A DNA stretch of 64,000 bases from Geosiphon pyriformis. Lineage: Eukaryota; Glomeromycota; Glomeromycetes; Archaeosporales; Geosiphonaceae. Below, in pieces: positions 13,291 through 24,994 of the stretch (its first letter is position 1; each line of letters opens with the position of its first letter). A program made the position numbers and the translations under genes. The stretch is from contig JAAOMT010000261.1 of assembly GCA_016748015.1 (NCBI GenBank), positions 237,272-301,271 on the forward strand. Direction: 5' to 3'. The notes beneath the pieces were generated by a model. That model had not been told where the DNA came from. It was given only the letters and a program-made list of their open reading frames with translations, and ran no database searches.

Positions 13291-14406
13291 AAGAGAAAAA
13301 AGGTTTTTTTAAAATTTTTTTATATTAGTTATTGATTAAAAATTTAATATATAAATAAACAAAAAAACAATTTAATTATTTAAAATATTATTTAATAAAA
13401 GCTTTAATAAAAAATTTATAGTAATATTAATATATTTAAAATAATATTTAAAGTTATTTATTTATTTTTTATTAACGCGTTTAACGAGTGTAGTCCAAGT
13501 TATTTATTATATATTAAATTAAATAATTAAGAATATTTAATAATATATGCTAATAAAAGCTTAAATATAATTAAAAAAATCATAAAACCATTAAATTAAA
13601 TTATTTAATAATATATTAAATAGTTTTAAATTGAAAATATTATTTTTGCCAACTATTTAATTTATATATTAACTATAAAAATTAATATTATTTTAAAAAT
13701 TATTACTAAAAAAAATATTTACAATAAAATAATGTATTATAACAATTTAAATTCAAAATACATTATAAAAAAGACCAATATTAACAATTTATTAAGAATA
13801 AAACAAACATAAATCATATTTAATAAACAGAAAAATAAATAAATAATTATATTAATATTTATATTAATATTCATTAATATTTTAATTTAAAAAAAATTAT
13901 TTAAAAAAAACAAAAAAGAATTTAAATCAAGTTAAAAACTATTTTATTTAAAACAATATATTATATTAACAAATTTAATAAAATTAAAGCAATTATTAAA
14001 AATAAAAACAATTTTGTTTAATATATATTTAAATTTAATAACAGATAAATTTATTAAAAAACAATTATAAAAAAATAAAAAAACATTATTATTAGTTATT
14101 TGTGTATTAAAATATAGTTTAATATATAAAAAGTTATAATTTATACCAAAAAATTAATATTAAAACTATAAAACCATTAAAACCAACTATTGTTAATTAC
14201 TATTAAAAACAACTAATATATTATAAAAATAATGATTTATTTTACCAAATAGTTAAAAATAAAAATAAATAAAAAACAAACTCAAACTTAATAAGATTAA
14301 AAATTAATTTATTAATATAAGTGTTTAAAAAAGTTATTATTAGACCAAAAAATATATTTTATAAATAATATATTAACAAAATACGCCAAAAATTTAAAGT
14401 AAAAAG

Positions 14407-14440
<34 letters not shown>

Positions 14441-15883
14441 TATTTACAAACAAATAAATTAATAAAATATAATAATTTATTATTTAAAACATTAATCAAA
14501 TTAACAATATAAATCAAAAAAATATAATTTATTTATATTATTAGTTTTATTTATTTATTAAATAATAAGACAAAATATTATTTTAATTAATATTATTAAT
14601 AAAACCAAAAATACAAATATATTTAAATAAATTAATAACAAAAATAAAATTTGTAATTATGTTTTTAAAAAAACATATAACTTAATAAAAACATAAAAAA
14701 TAGAAGTTAATAATAATATTATAATATTACAAAAAAATACAATATTAAAAATAAGATATTATTATATTATATCAAAGTAAAAAAATAAAAAAATAAATTT
14801 TATTTTTACTAAATACTTAATAATAAAATTTACAAATTACAATTAAAAAACAAAGTTTTAAATAAAATAATATATAATAATTACTTATATTATTTAAACT
14901 AATTAATTTTAATACAAATATTACAATTATGTATTTAAGTATTATTAATCAAATAAAATAAAATTCTATAAAATATAAAACTAATTATTATTATTAAATA
15001 CAATATATATTAAAATTAATTATTTATACAAAACTAAATATATAAAAACTATTAAAACATAATAAAAACTGACAATTAATTATAATAAAGCAAAAATTAT
15101 TAATAATATTTACATAATTATACAATTATTATTTAAAATATTATAAGATAAAAAGTTAAAATTATAAATAATTATAAATAACAAAAAATTAAATATAAAA
15201 ATATTTAAATGTCTAAAAACAAAGATTTTAAAATAATTAAACCAGTTTTATCTTATAAAATAAGAAAACAACAAAACAATTATATTAAAAAATAATTAAA
15301 AAATATTAAATAAACTTATTACAATAATATAAATAAAAAAAACTTATAACAATTTAAAATAATTGAAAAAAAAATTTTTTATTAACATAATATTATTATA
15401 ATATTAAATATTTAAATATAATTTAAAACAATATTTAAAAAAAAAAACAATTTAAGTATATATTATAAAGTTGTTTATTAATTATATATTAATTTTTAAA
15501 AATACAGTAAAATACTATTATATTTAGTTATAAAAATATTAAATTAAAAAAATAACAATTTAACAATTTAAAAAATATAAAAGCAATAATTAATATAATT
15601 ATAAAACATAATTTAATAAATAATATTATAAATTTTTTTTGAATTTTAATAAAACTTAATTTTTTAAAAAAAATTATTCTAATTAAAATACAATAATTTT
15701 AAAGTTAACTAATTAGATATTAATAATATAAATAATATAATAATAATAAAAATGCCAAAAAACCCAAATATAATAATAAAAAAATAATTAGTAATATTAA
15801 AATATTTTATATTATTAAAAAAATATATATATAAATATAAATAATAATAAATAAAAAAAATAAACAAGAAAAAAATTATAAAT
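13291..15883. other. Extremely AT-rich gene-free block
   Basis: Very few G or C bases. Contains simple repeats, for example a TTA run at about 14409-14440. No gene, RNA gene or repeat family could be recognised. The LINE at 15884 has inserted at its right edge and is far richer in GC, so it is clearly younger. Confidence 0.65.
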
Positions 15884-15963
15884 AAAAAACTTCTTTTTTT
15901 CCTTCATCCAAAATTCTCAAAAAAGAGTCAAAAGTTTTTTCAAAAGAAGTTTTTTACCATTTA

Positions 15964-17799
15964 GTACAATAAATCAAAACTGTTCTTTGATTACGAAGCC
16001 ATTGTTGGCCCTGTTATTGCTGTTATAAAGAAGACTATTAAAGTTTCTGGTTCTGAGGATGGTTTCAAGGTGGTTGTATCGAGAAAGAAGAAGAAGAGAG
16101 GTGTATTGACAGAGGGTATTGATAATAAAGGAGTTGCTGCTGAAGCTCCTAGTGCTCATTCATAGAGTTCTAAGACAGGTGACACTATTGAGTCTGAGAG
16201 TATTAACATGGAGGAAAAGTGCTTGGTTGAAGAAACCAGTGTTGACTATGGTGAGAGTAGTGCTTTTATGAAAGGGGATCCTAATCAAATGCTAAAAAAT
16301 TTGCATGTAAAGACCAAAAAGATGTTAGGGAAGCCTCTGGGTGTGATTGATTATGGTAATATCAATACAAATAATGATGTATTAAACAATTTCTTTCTTC
16401 TTCCATCTTCTCTACCTATTAAATCATCTGTACAAGTGCCTATTTGTAAATCTTTTGCTTTAGATATTAATCTTGTGGCTATTGCTGGGAAGTCTTCTCA
16501 AGAAAAATTGAGTTTTATTAAGAAAATTTTTTCAAGTGTGAATGGTTTTGGGAGGGCTTCTACTCTCTCAAAATTTGGTGGAGTTATTCATGTGACTTTC
16601 ACTTCAGAAAAGGCAATGATTGTGGTGTTGTGGTAAACACTGATCTTAAGCATCTGGTAAACAATCATACAAATCAGAATATTGTGATTAAGGAGATTCC
16701 TGTTGATACATCGATTGAGACGGTGTGTGCAGTTGTTTCTGAATTTGGGGTTGTTGTGTTGATCAAAATACAGTCGGTAAGACTGTGGCAAAAAGCAATT
16801 ATCACTTTGGGAGATTTCGATCAGGCTGATTTGTTGGCATCCAAGTGGTTTATTCTTATTGAGAAAGATGCAGTCTGAGTGGCCAGAACTGATGTTGATA
16901 AACAGACTTGGAATTCTAGAGATGAGTTTAAGGCATTGTTTTACACTTTTCTTGTGGGAACCAATGCACATGATCTTTGGGATTTTATTGGTTTAGTGAG
17001 TGAAAAAACATGTGTCATCAAGTGCAATTCAGTTAACTACACTCAGACACATTGCACCACAGTGTGTTTTGAGTTTGAAAGTAATCTGAATCAGGCTCTG
17101 GCCAACACTCCGGTGATAAAAGGTGTCAGTTTCCATTGGTTGTGCCTGTTTGCTGCCTTGTGTTCTTTTTGCAATTCTCTTGGTCACACATCTAGGAATT
17201 GTAAATCAGCTGGTGTGTTTTCAAGTCCGAAAGGCAAAAGGGCTCCTCTCTTGGCTCAGGATTAGTTTAGATTGGTGAAAATTTATGAAAGAAAGTCTGC
17301 TCCTGTTTCTTGTCCTTTGGCTTTTGGTGAGAAAACTTGGGCATTAGTGGTTGGCTCTATTCTTTCAGGCACTTCTTTTGGATACAACTCTCAGCTTGGT
17401 TCCATTGAAAATAGTAAACCTTTCTTTCCAGTAGTGAATGATTTGGAAAAACATTTGGTTAGCATTGAAAGCAGTCTTGTTAGCCTCGTGGAACAAATTG
17501 GTAAGTTGGCTAAGAGGTTGAAATCATTCATGCTGACAGTTTCCCAGCTTAGCCCTGGATGTCAGCTGCCGGTAACCCTCCCATTGCAGAATCAAGGGGA
17601 GGATATAGTGATGGGAATGGGTTTGAGTGATGCCACTAGTGACAAGACTGCTGCCATTTCAGGTTCAACTGCCTTACCTGAGGTTGTGAAATTGGAAAAC
17701 ATGTTGGAAGGTCTCTCTGCTTTGGTCATGAGCCTATCAGCACACTTAGATGGTTTGGCTTTAGCAGGTGGTGCTTCTTCTTTACCTCTTTCTCAATGA
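15964..17799 (+). pseudogene. LINE ORF1 (nucleic-acid-binding, CCHC knuckle), broken
   Basis: ORF1 proteins coat the LINE RNA. The clearest mark is a zinc knuckle of form C-x2-C-x4-H-x4-C (CSFCNSLGHTSRNC) at about 17167-17208. Upstream is a basic segment (SRKKKKRG) and a moderately conserved region that is also present in the 58.6-kb copy. The frame is interrupted by TAG near 16163, a frameshift with loss of some bases near 16615-16635 (compared with the 58.6-kb copy), TGA at 16876 and TAG near 17263. The last part, 17272-17799, has heptad-like hydrophobic spacing. ORF2 begins just downstream. Confidence 0.75.
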
Positions 17800-17814
17800 G
17801 TAGTCTGGTATAGA

Positions 17815-20800
17815 AAATTGCCATGTGTAATGTTCGTGGGTTGAACAATCCTACAAAGCAAGATGATGTCATTTGTTGGCACAAGGATATGAACAATTTG
17901 GTTTCTATTTTTATGGAGTCAAAGCTTAAAGGGAAAGTTTGCCCATGGTTGACCGACAAATTTGATGGTGTTTGGGTTTTTACTTCTGGTCTGGATTCTG
18001 GTTCTATGGGTGCTGGTGTGTTAATCATCATAAATTCTTCTTTAGCAAAACATGTCTGCAAGATCTCTGAGGTGCCTGATTGGCTTCTATCTATCAAATT
18101 GCTTTTTAAAAATAAACTTTCAGTGTCTATTTTGGGGCTTTATGCTGGTGCTTCATCAGTGATTTGGTTTTCTCAGGCTGGTAAAATCAACTCTCTTATT
18201 GCTAGAGCCATTAATGAGTCTTCTTTTGTCATCCTTGGTGGTGATTTTAATGAAGATAGTTTTCGAAAGTGTGCGAGTTTCAAAAAGTGCCTTGAGTTGG
18301 GGTTGGTTAACTTTTTGATTGGAAGCCTGACCATTAAAATGCTCACTTGGGCAAATTCTAGGGGTGTTATGAAAACTATTGATTATGTGTTTGTTTCACC
18401 AAATCTGGTCAATTCTTTGGTACATTGTGGTGTTTCAGACATTGGTGAATATTTTGATACAGACCACCAGGCTGTGTCTGTATCTATGGGCATGGGTGGT
18501 TTATTAGATACATGCTTGTTTTTTCTTCACAAACAGGTGAATAAAGATTGTTAGAAATTTGATGTCAAAAATGCCAGTGAGGCTAAATGGCTTGAGTTTA
18601 AGAATACTATGGCTGCTAACACTACTATGTTATCAGGTGCATTTGGTGATGCTGTGAAGTTTTCTGATCTTGGTGCTATGTAAAACATCATTCGCAAGAT
18701 CATGGTTATCTCAGCTAGTGGTGTTTTCAAGAAAAAATGATTCAAAGGTTTTGATATGGTTCGCAATAAAGTGTCATCTAGATTTCATAAGCTGGAGCTG
18801 TTGGTTTCCAAGCTGGTAAAGGCTTCTTGTTTGAGTTCTAGTGTCAGTTTTGCTTCGCTTTTGGGTACATAGGACAACCTTGACTCTGCTAGTGCTTCGA
18901 TAGTAAGATCTATGTTTTTTTCTGGTGCTAAATTTGATGACATTTGTTCTGCTCTGGCCAAAGCAAAGAGATTATACTACTCTTCTAAATTGCTGGAGTC
19001 CAAGTGTGCTGAAGAATCTCATATTAGGCAGGCTATTACCAATAGGATAGAGAGTTTTGAGCTGGATAAGGGTTGTACAATCAGAAGTGTGTTGGAATGT
19101 CCCTTTTACAAAGTGGTTTTGGACCATCTGGTCATGAACAATAAGTTAGTTCTTGAACCTGATTTGGTTAAGTCCAAAGTGGATGCTATCATTGAAGGAT
19201 GGACCAGAAAGTGTGTAGTGGTTAATGATATTTCTAATACTTGGTCTCGTCAATACAAATTTTTGAACCATGTTTTTGATGATGTTTTTTCTGGGGTAAT
19301 AAGTGAGATTGATTTTGATGAGTTGTATTGTGTGATTACCAGTCTTCCTGATGGAAAAGCTGCTGGTCTCTTGGACATCTCTAATGAACTTTGGAAATGT
19401 TGTGATAAGTCGGTTTTGGGTTTGCTTTTGGTTTTTTTGAATTCTTGTTTGTCTTGTGAGTCAGTGCCTAGTCCTTGGAAGGAGGCTTGAGTTTTGATGA
19501 TTCCCAAATCTTATGAATGGGAGGGTGTTCTCATGAATACTCATCCTATTGTCTTGATCAAAACAGCTTGCAAGATTCTATTCAAGATTCTTTCAGATAG
19601 GATTTCACTGGCTTGCAGCTTATATGATGTTCTGCATGGTAACAATTTTTCAGTTTTAAAGGGTACAACAACTCAGTTTCTTATTTTTGCAGTTGGCTCG
19701 GTAATTAAGAATGCTTTGGAAAAAAACCAGGAACTTTGGCTTGTTCTGTAGGACATGCGGAAGGTGTATGATTTGGTTGGCTGGGAGCACCTTAAGAGGA
19801 GCTTGGTCAGAATCAAAATGTGTAATAAATTTGTTTGCTTTTTTGGTAATATTCATAGAGACCAAACCAACTGTGTCATGACAGATTTTGGTTTGACCAA
19901 TGGTTACCGAATGTTTGATGAGTTAGACCAAGGTGAAGTTTTTTCTCCTCTGCTATGGCACATATTTTATGATTCTCTTTTGTGTGAAGTCAAGCATCAA
20001 GAGAGTATATGTGGTTATAGGCTCAATTCTCATTTTGTTTCTGGGAGTGGTCACACTGAGTCTCAGGCTGGGCTTTCTACTTTTTTTGTTGCTGGTGCTT
20101 TTGTTGATAATACTATTTGGGTTGGTAGCAGTTAAACTGCTACTCAGCATATTCTCAACATTGTTAATGAATTTTTTTGAGTCAATGACATTTCAATTAA
20201 TAATGACAAAACTGTGGTCATTCCAATCAACAGCAGGGTTAGTGTTCTGTCTCTTTTTATTAGTGGTTTGCCTATTTCTGTTGTCTGTAGAGAGGAACCT
20301 CATCAGTATTTTGGTATCTTTTTGTCAACTGAGGGTCTTTCAAGGCTTAGCTTGACTAAAGCGCATTCAGACATTCATTTCTTTACTAATTTAGTTCTAA
20401 GGAAGGCAGTTTCAGATAAGCAGTTCTTGTATCTGGTGTCAGCAGTTCTCCACCTCATAATCGGCTACAGAATGCAGTTTGGCTATGTTCCTGTTGGTGT
20501 ATATAATAAATAGGATGCTATGATTTGCAAGGGCTTAAAGCTAAAAGCTGGTCTCCCAATGGACTTTCCTAGTAATACTATTTACCATCCTTTTTTTTAT
20601 GGTTTAAAATTTTTTTCACAATGTCAATCTGAGAGTAAAGTAGCTTTGCTTATTAGTTTTGTGAACTCTGGCAGGATCTTGGGGCGTCTGTTTAGTCACA
20701 GGTTGCATGACTTACAGGTTCTGTGTTGGCAGCCCATTCATTCTTTGATCTTTCCTGTTTGTATTTGTATTAGTGTTTTTAATAATTTCTTGGCTGGTAT

Positions 20801-22475
20801 GGTTCGCATTCTTCTTGATTGCAATTTGTCTTTGGGTGGCTCTTTGGCCAGTGCTTTTCAGTTTTGTAATGGAGCTCTTATGTCTGTCATTCTTGGTGAG
20901 TCTTTATTTTTCAAGTTTTTACTTTCTCTTTAGTGTTTTGGCATTGCCTTTGTGGATTAATTTTGTAATCGTCATGGCATTGTTTTTAGCTGGTGTACTT
21001 TCAAGTGGTGGAAGAGGCTGGACCTTTGTGGCCCAGTTCTTAAATGGTTCAATCTTTCTGTTGCATTTCTTACGGCTTCTCATTCATCTTTCACAGTCTC
21101 AGTTGGTATTGGTCTTTTTAACTTTTATGAGTCTGATAATTTTGTGGTTGCTCATGGTCGTCTTTCCCAGATTGACATCGATAGTTTGTCTGTATATACG
21201 GATGGTTCTTTGAAGTATTTGGGCACAGCTGATTGTAGAGCTGGGACTGCCGTTTTTTTTGAGGACATTGATTTGGGTTTGGGTGTCAGTGTTCAGGGTT
21301 TAGTGTCATCTACTTTAGCAGAATTACAGGCTATAGTGTTGGCTTTGGAGTGCATGCCTGCAGCTTGTTCTGTTAATTTGTTTTCAGATAGTCAAGTGGC
21401 TTTAGACACTTGTAGGTCTGAGTTAAACCTGATGTGCCCTAACTTTCACAATCAATATTGGGTCGAGTGTCGGCATATTCAGAATGTTATCCACAGTAAG
21501 AATTTAAGAGTTAGTTGGCACAAAGTCAAGGGCCACTCCAGCATTTCGGAGAATAACCATACTGATAGCATCACTGATGTTGCATCTCTATCTGGGTGGT
21601 ATCTTTCTCCTTGCATGGATGAACACTTTTTGTTGGCAGATGGTAGTGTTGTTTCTGGTAATTCTAGACACTTTGTTTGAGATGTTTGTCATGTGGTTTG
21701 TTGTGCATGCTGGGAGGTCAGTTTTAGTTCTGAATTTCTGGCTAGTAGTTTGTATTCAGATGTTGACTGGCTCAGTTCTTTTAGGGTTTGGCACTCTAAT
21801 TTGCATATGGCCGCTGGTTTCACTAGCAGGCTCACAGCTGATACTCGCACTTATTTTATGAAGACTTTGCACCATCAGCTTCCTGTGGCTGTCTGGAAGC
21901 ACATTTATGATAAATGTTACTCTAGTGTCCTGTGTTTATATTGTGGTAAGGTGGAGGTTTCTGATCATGTGTTTTCTTGTGTGGCTGATGATTTGGCTTG
22001 TTGTCAGGTTCTGGAATCCTGCATGTTTTCTTGGAGGTCACTTTCTGGGCTCTCTCTTTTCTCTTTGGTTGTGTTGCAGTTTATGTTGATCTGTGCTTCA
22101 GATTTGCTAGTTTCCTCAGCTTTTTACAAGAGTTTTGTTTTCAATAAATGACTTCAGAAGACTGTTACTGTCTTCCATAATTCCAAAGTTGCTGGTGTTA
22201 AAATTACTGATTTTATGTGCTCTCTATGCTCTGTTTTTAGAAATAATATTTGGTTGGTCTGTACCAAGCATCATGCTTTTATAGAAAAGAATGGCCTGAT
22301 CCCAGCAGATGGATCAATTTCCATCCCAGTTTTTGGTTCAGTTTTGAGGTTGTCACCTGGTGTGATTAAATTGCTTGGTGTTACTGAAGCCTTTGGCATC
22401 TTTTTTGGCTTTCACAAGTCTTGTTCATTTTTTTCGGGTATTGGTGACATGGTTTCTGTTAATATAGTTGCATAG
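17815..22475 (+). pseudogene. LINE ORF2 polyprotein (endonuclease, RT, RNase H), broken
   Basis: Domains in order: exonuclease/endonuclease/phosphatase fold from 17823 (CNVRGLN start, ILGGDFNED near 18230-18255, IDYVFVSP near 18380, TDHQAV near 18463); reverse transcriptase about 19250-20350 (LPDGKAAGL, FSPLLWHIFYD, and FVDNT in the place where the catalytic F/Y-x-DD box is expected, so one Asp is lost); RNase H 21144-21680 with YTDGS, AELQA, SDSQ, KVKGHS and the final Asp; then a C-terminal C-x2-C...H...C motif near 21935-21980. In-frame stops of all three kinds and frameshifts occur throughout, for example TAG 18552, TAA 18680, TGA 19488 and TAG 19749. Dead as a coding gene. Confidence 0.82.
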
Positions 22476-22787
22476 TGTTGTCTTAACTGGCTCAAGTGGC
22501 TGGTTACATGTGGTTAAGTACATAATTCACACCTAATTTAGATTATTTCATTGATGTATTGTTTTAGGTAGTGTTTGGATCTCACTTGTTAAATGTAATA
22601 AAAAAAAAATTATTTAATTATTTAATTATTAATTTGTATATTATTTTTATTTTTGTGTTAAAATTATTCTTAATAAAAATTTATAAATTTAATTAAATTC
22701 AAATTATTATAAAATTATTTATATTAATAATATAGCTCAAAAATTAAAACCAATAACTTTTAATTATAGTTATTAATAAAATCATGC

Positions 22788-23692
22788 CTGTTAAGAGGTT
22801 GGATCTGGCTCAAAGGTTATTGATAAAGACATGATTGAGAATATGGATTAGGTTTATACTGCTTTAGTTTGGTACTCTAATTCACACATGACTGCTGGCT
22901 TTACCAGTAAGTTTACAGCTGGTTTACATTCATATTTTATAAAGACTCTGTACTATCATCTGCCAGTTGCCATTTAGAAGTGAATTTATAATAGGAGATA
23001 TCCTAGTGTTTTGTGTTTTTATTATGAGAATGTAAAGAGTTCTGATTATTTTTTTGTGTGTTTATTTGATGTTGGAATTTGCAGTGACCTATTTAAGTTT
23101 TTTTCAGCTTGGTAGAGTGTTTTATTAGGTTTAGATCTGTCTTTATCTAGGGTTATACAGATGTTTTTCTTGTGTGTTTCAGATAATAGTGTTTATTTGG
23201 CTTTGTGTAAAGGTTTTTGTTCAAAGATTAGTATGCAGAGGCTCTGTCTGTTTTTGGTGATACTAAGATTGCTGGTAAAATTATTGTGAAATTTGTTCAG
23301 GACTTGGGAGCAGCTCACCATATTAATATATAATTGATTTGAACCAAGTATAGAGCATTTATAAAAAAGAAGGGCCTGATTGTATGTGATAAATTTTCAT
23401 TGCCTGAAGTTCATGGTTTGTTATCTGAGCTTTTAGTTGAAGTTTTTAGATTGCTAAAAATAACTAAGGCACTTGGTATTAGCTTTGGTTTCCATAGGCC
23501 CTGTTGTTTTTTTTTTGGTATAAGTAGTACAATATCTGTTAAGATAGATTTGTAGTGTTGCTTTGATTAATCCAAGTGGCTGGTCATATATGAAAAATAC
23601 ATGATTTGCGCCTAGTTTAGATCACTTAATCTAATATATTGTGCTAGGTAATATTTGGGTCTTACTTATTAAATATTAATAAAATAAAAAAA
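22788..23692 (+). mobile_element. 5'-truncated LINE copy, 3' end only
   Basis: This is a diverged copy of the last 0.85 kb of the LINE upstream: it aligns with about 21760-22610, including the ORF2 C-terminal part, the 3' UTR (CCAAGTGGCTGGT motif near 23571) and an A-rich tail near 23680. It carries many stops. 5' truncation is usual for LINE insertions. Confidence 0.75.
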
Positions 23693-23734
23693 TATTGATT
23701 TTTTTTTTAATTTGCTATTTATTTATGGTTATTA

Positions 23735-24642
23735 AAATTATATTTCAAGTAGATCTAAATGCTGCTGTATTTAAGACTGATATATCAAGGAAGTATTGTA
23801 TTTGATGGGAAATTCTTAAAAATTGGCACTGTTTTTGGTGTTAAGATTTGGGTTATCTGGCTTTAAATTGTAAGATGTCTCTATTTCTTTCTCCTAAAAT
23901 CTTTAAAACTTTTATTCCTTGTATTGTTAATGGCAAGTCTTATGTCAATACTACTGCTTTTGTGCCTTTTGTAATCTCTTGTCCTCTTATTGGTTTGGTT
24001 TTACCTGCTAATATATTTGCTGATAATTTTGTGGTTTCTTCTTGGTTGTTTTTTCTGGAGTCTAAGTTAACCAAGCTTTCTGATTTGGTTAATTCTATTG
24101 TTAAGTCTGTTGGTTTTATGGATAAATTATTTAAATAATTTGTTAATGGAGATTTAGTTTCAAGTAGTGCTTTTGACTTTAGAGTTAATAAAGTTTTAGT
24201 GCATATAAGTATCTTTAGCAAAGCTGTTAATAAGCTGGAATAAAAAGTGATTGCTTTGAAAACTGAGTGTGGCTATAAGAACATTGATATGTTTGGTCTT
24301 CATCTAAGTTTGTCTTCTACTAATAATAATATGTTTTCTAACTTAATGTTACTTTGAGAACATAAATCTGCTGTTGTAAAGACTGATGCCTTTAAAATAG
24401 TTAAATGGCTGGTTGGATTGGTTAATAATAGTACTATATTGTTTAAAATTGTTCAAAGAATGTCTTTTTTGGATAGGTTTTTTTTTAAGGCTTCAGCATA
24501 ATATGCCCTTAATTGGTCCAAGTGACTAGTTACATGTAGAAAGTGCATGATTAATGCCTAGTTTAGATCACTTAGTTTGATATATTGTATTAGATGGCTT
24601 TTGGACTGCACTCATTAAGCAATTAATAAAAAAAAAATTTAT
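23735..24642 (+). mobile_element. LINE-related copy with ORF1 part joined to a 3' UTR
   Basis: It begins in sequence like the end of ORF1 (a damaged knuckle with GYLALNC near 23850, then a coiled-coil-like stretch) and within about 700 bp passes into the same 3' UTR family (CCAAGTGACTAGT near 24510) with an A-rich tail near 24630. The whole endonuclease, RT and RNase H region is missing, so this is an internal deletion rather than a simple 5' truncation. Confidence 0.6.
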
Positions 24643-24994
24643 AATATTATAGATAGTTTGATAAAAAATACATATTATAAGCTAAAATTAACTCAATTAA
24701 AATTGAATAATTAACCAAAAAAATAAAAAACACCAAAATAAATCTGCCAGAAAGTGCAAAAAAATCAAATTCAGAGTATTGAAAGCCATCAGATTAAAAA
24801 TCTTTAGATCACTCAAAATCTTTAGATAAAACCAATATGTAATAGCACCAAATTATGGAATAAGATTTAGTTGATAAACGTCACTCAATTCAAATTGTTT
24901 GCCTTCTCGAGTTTTTAATTGTGTTCCTAGGCCCCTAAGGGCTGAATAACTTGACCACATACGTGCTTGACTCAAAAAAAAATCGGCTGATACC

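Larger units (their letters stand above)
15884..22610 (+). mobile_element. Near full-length LINE (non-LTR retrotransposon), decayed
   Basis: The order is: a 5' leader with an inverted repeat (15884-15897 pairs with 15942-15955), ORF1 with a CCHC knuckle, ORF2 with APE-type endonuclease, reverse transcriptase, RNase H and a C-terminal Cys/His motif, then a 3' UTR and an A-rich tail near 22600-22610. The same leader occurs at 58546, which fixes the 5' end. The domain order APE-RT-RNase H is that of I/Tad-like LINEs. The copy carries several in-frame TAG, TGA and TAA stops and frameshifts, so it is not autonomous now. Its GC content is much higher than the surrounding DNA, so it is a later insertion. 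Confidence 0.88.

Noticed and set aside
13470-13505. Short GC-richer island that might be a tRNA or small RNA
   Set aside because: No cloverleaf or conserved A/B box could be found around it.
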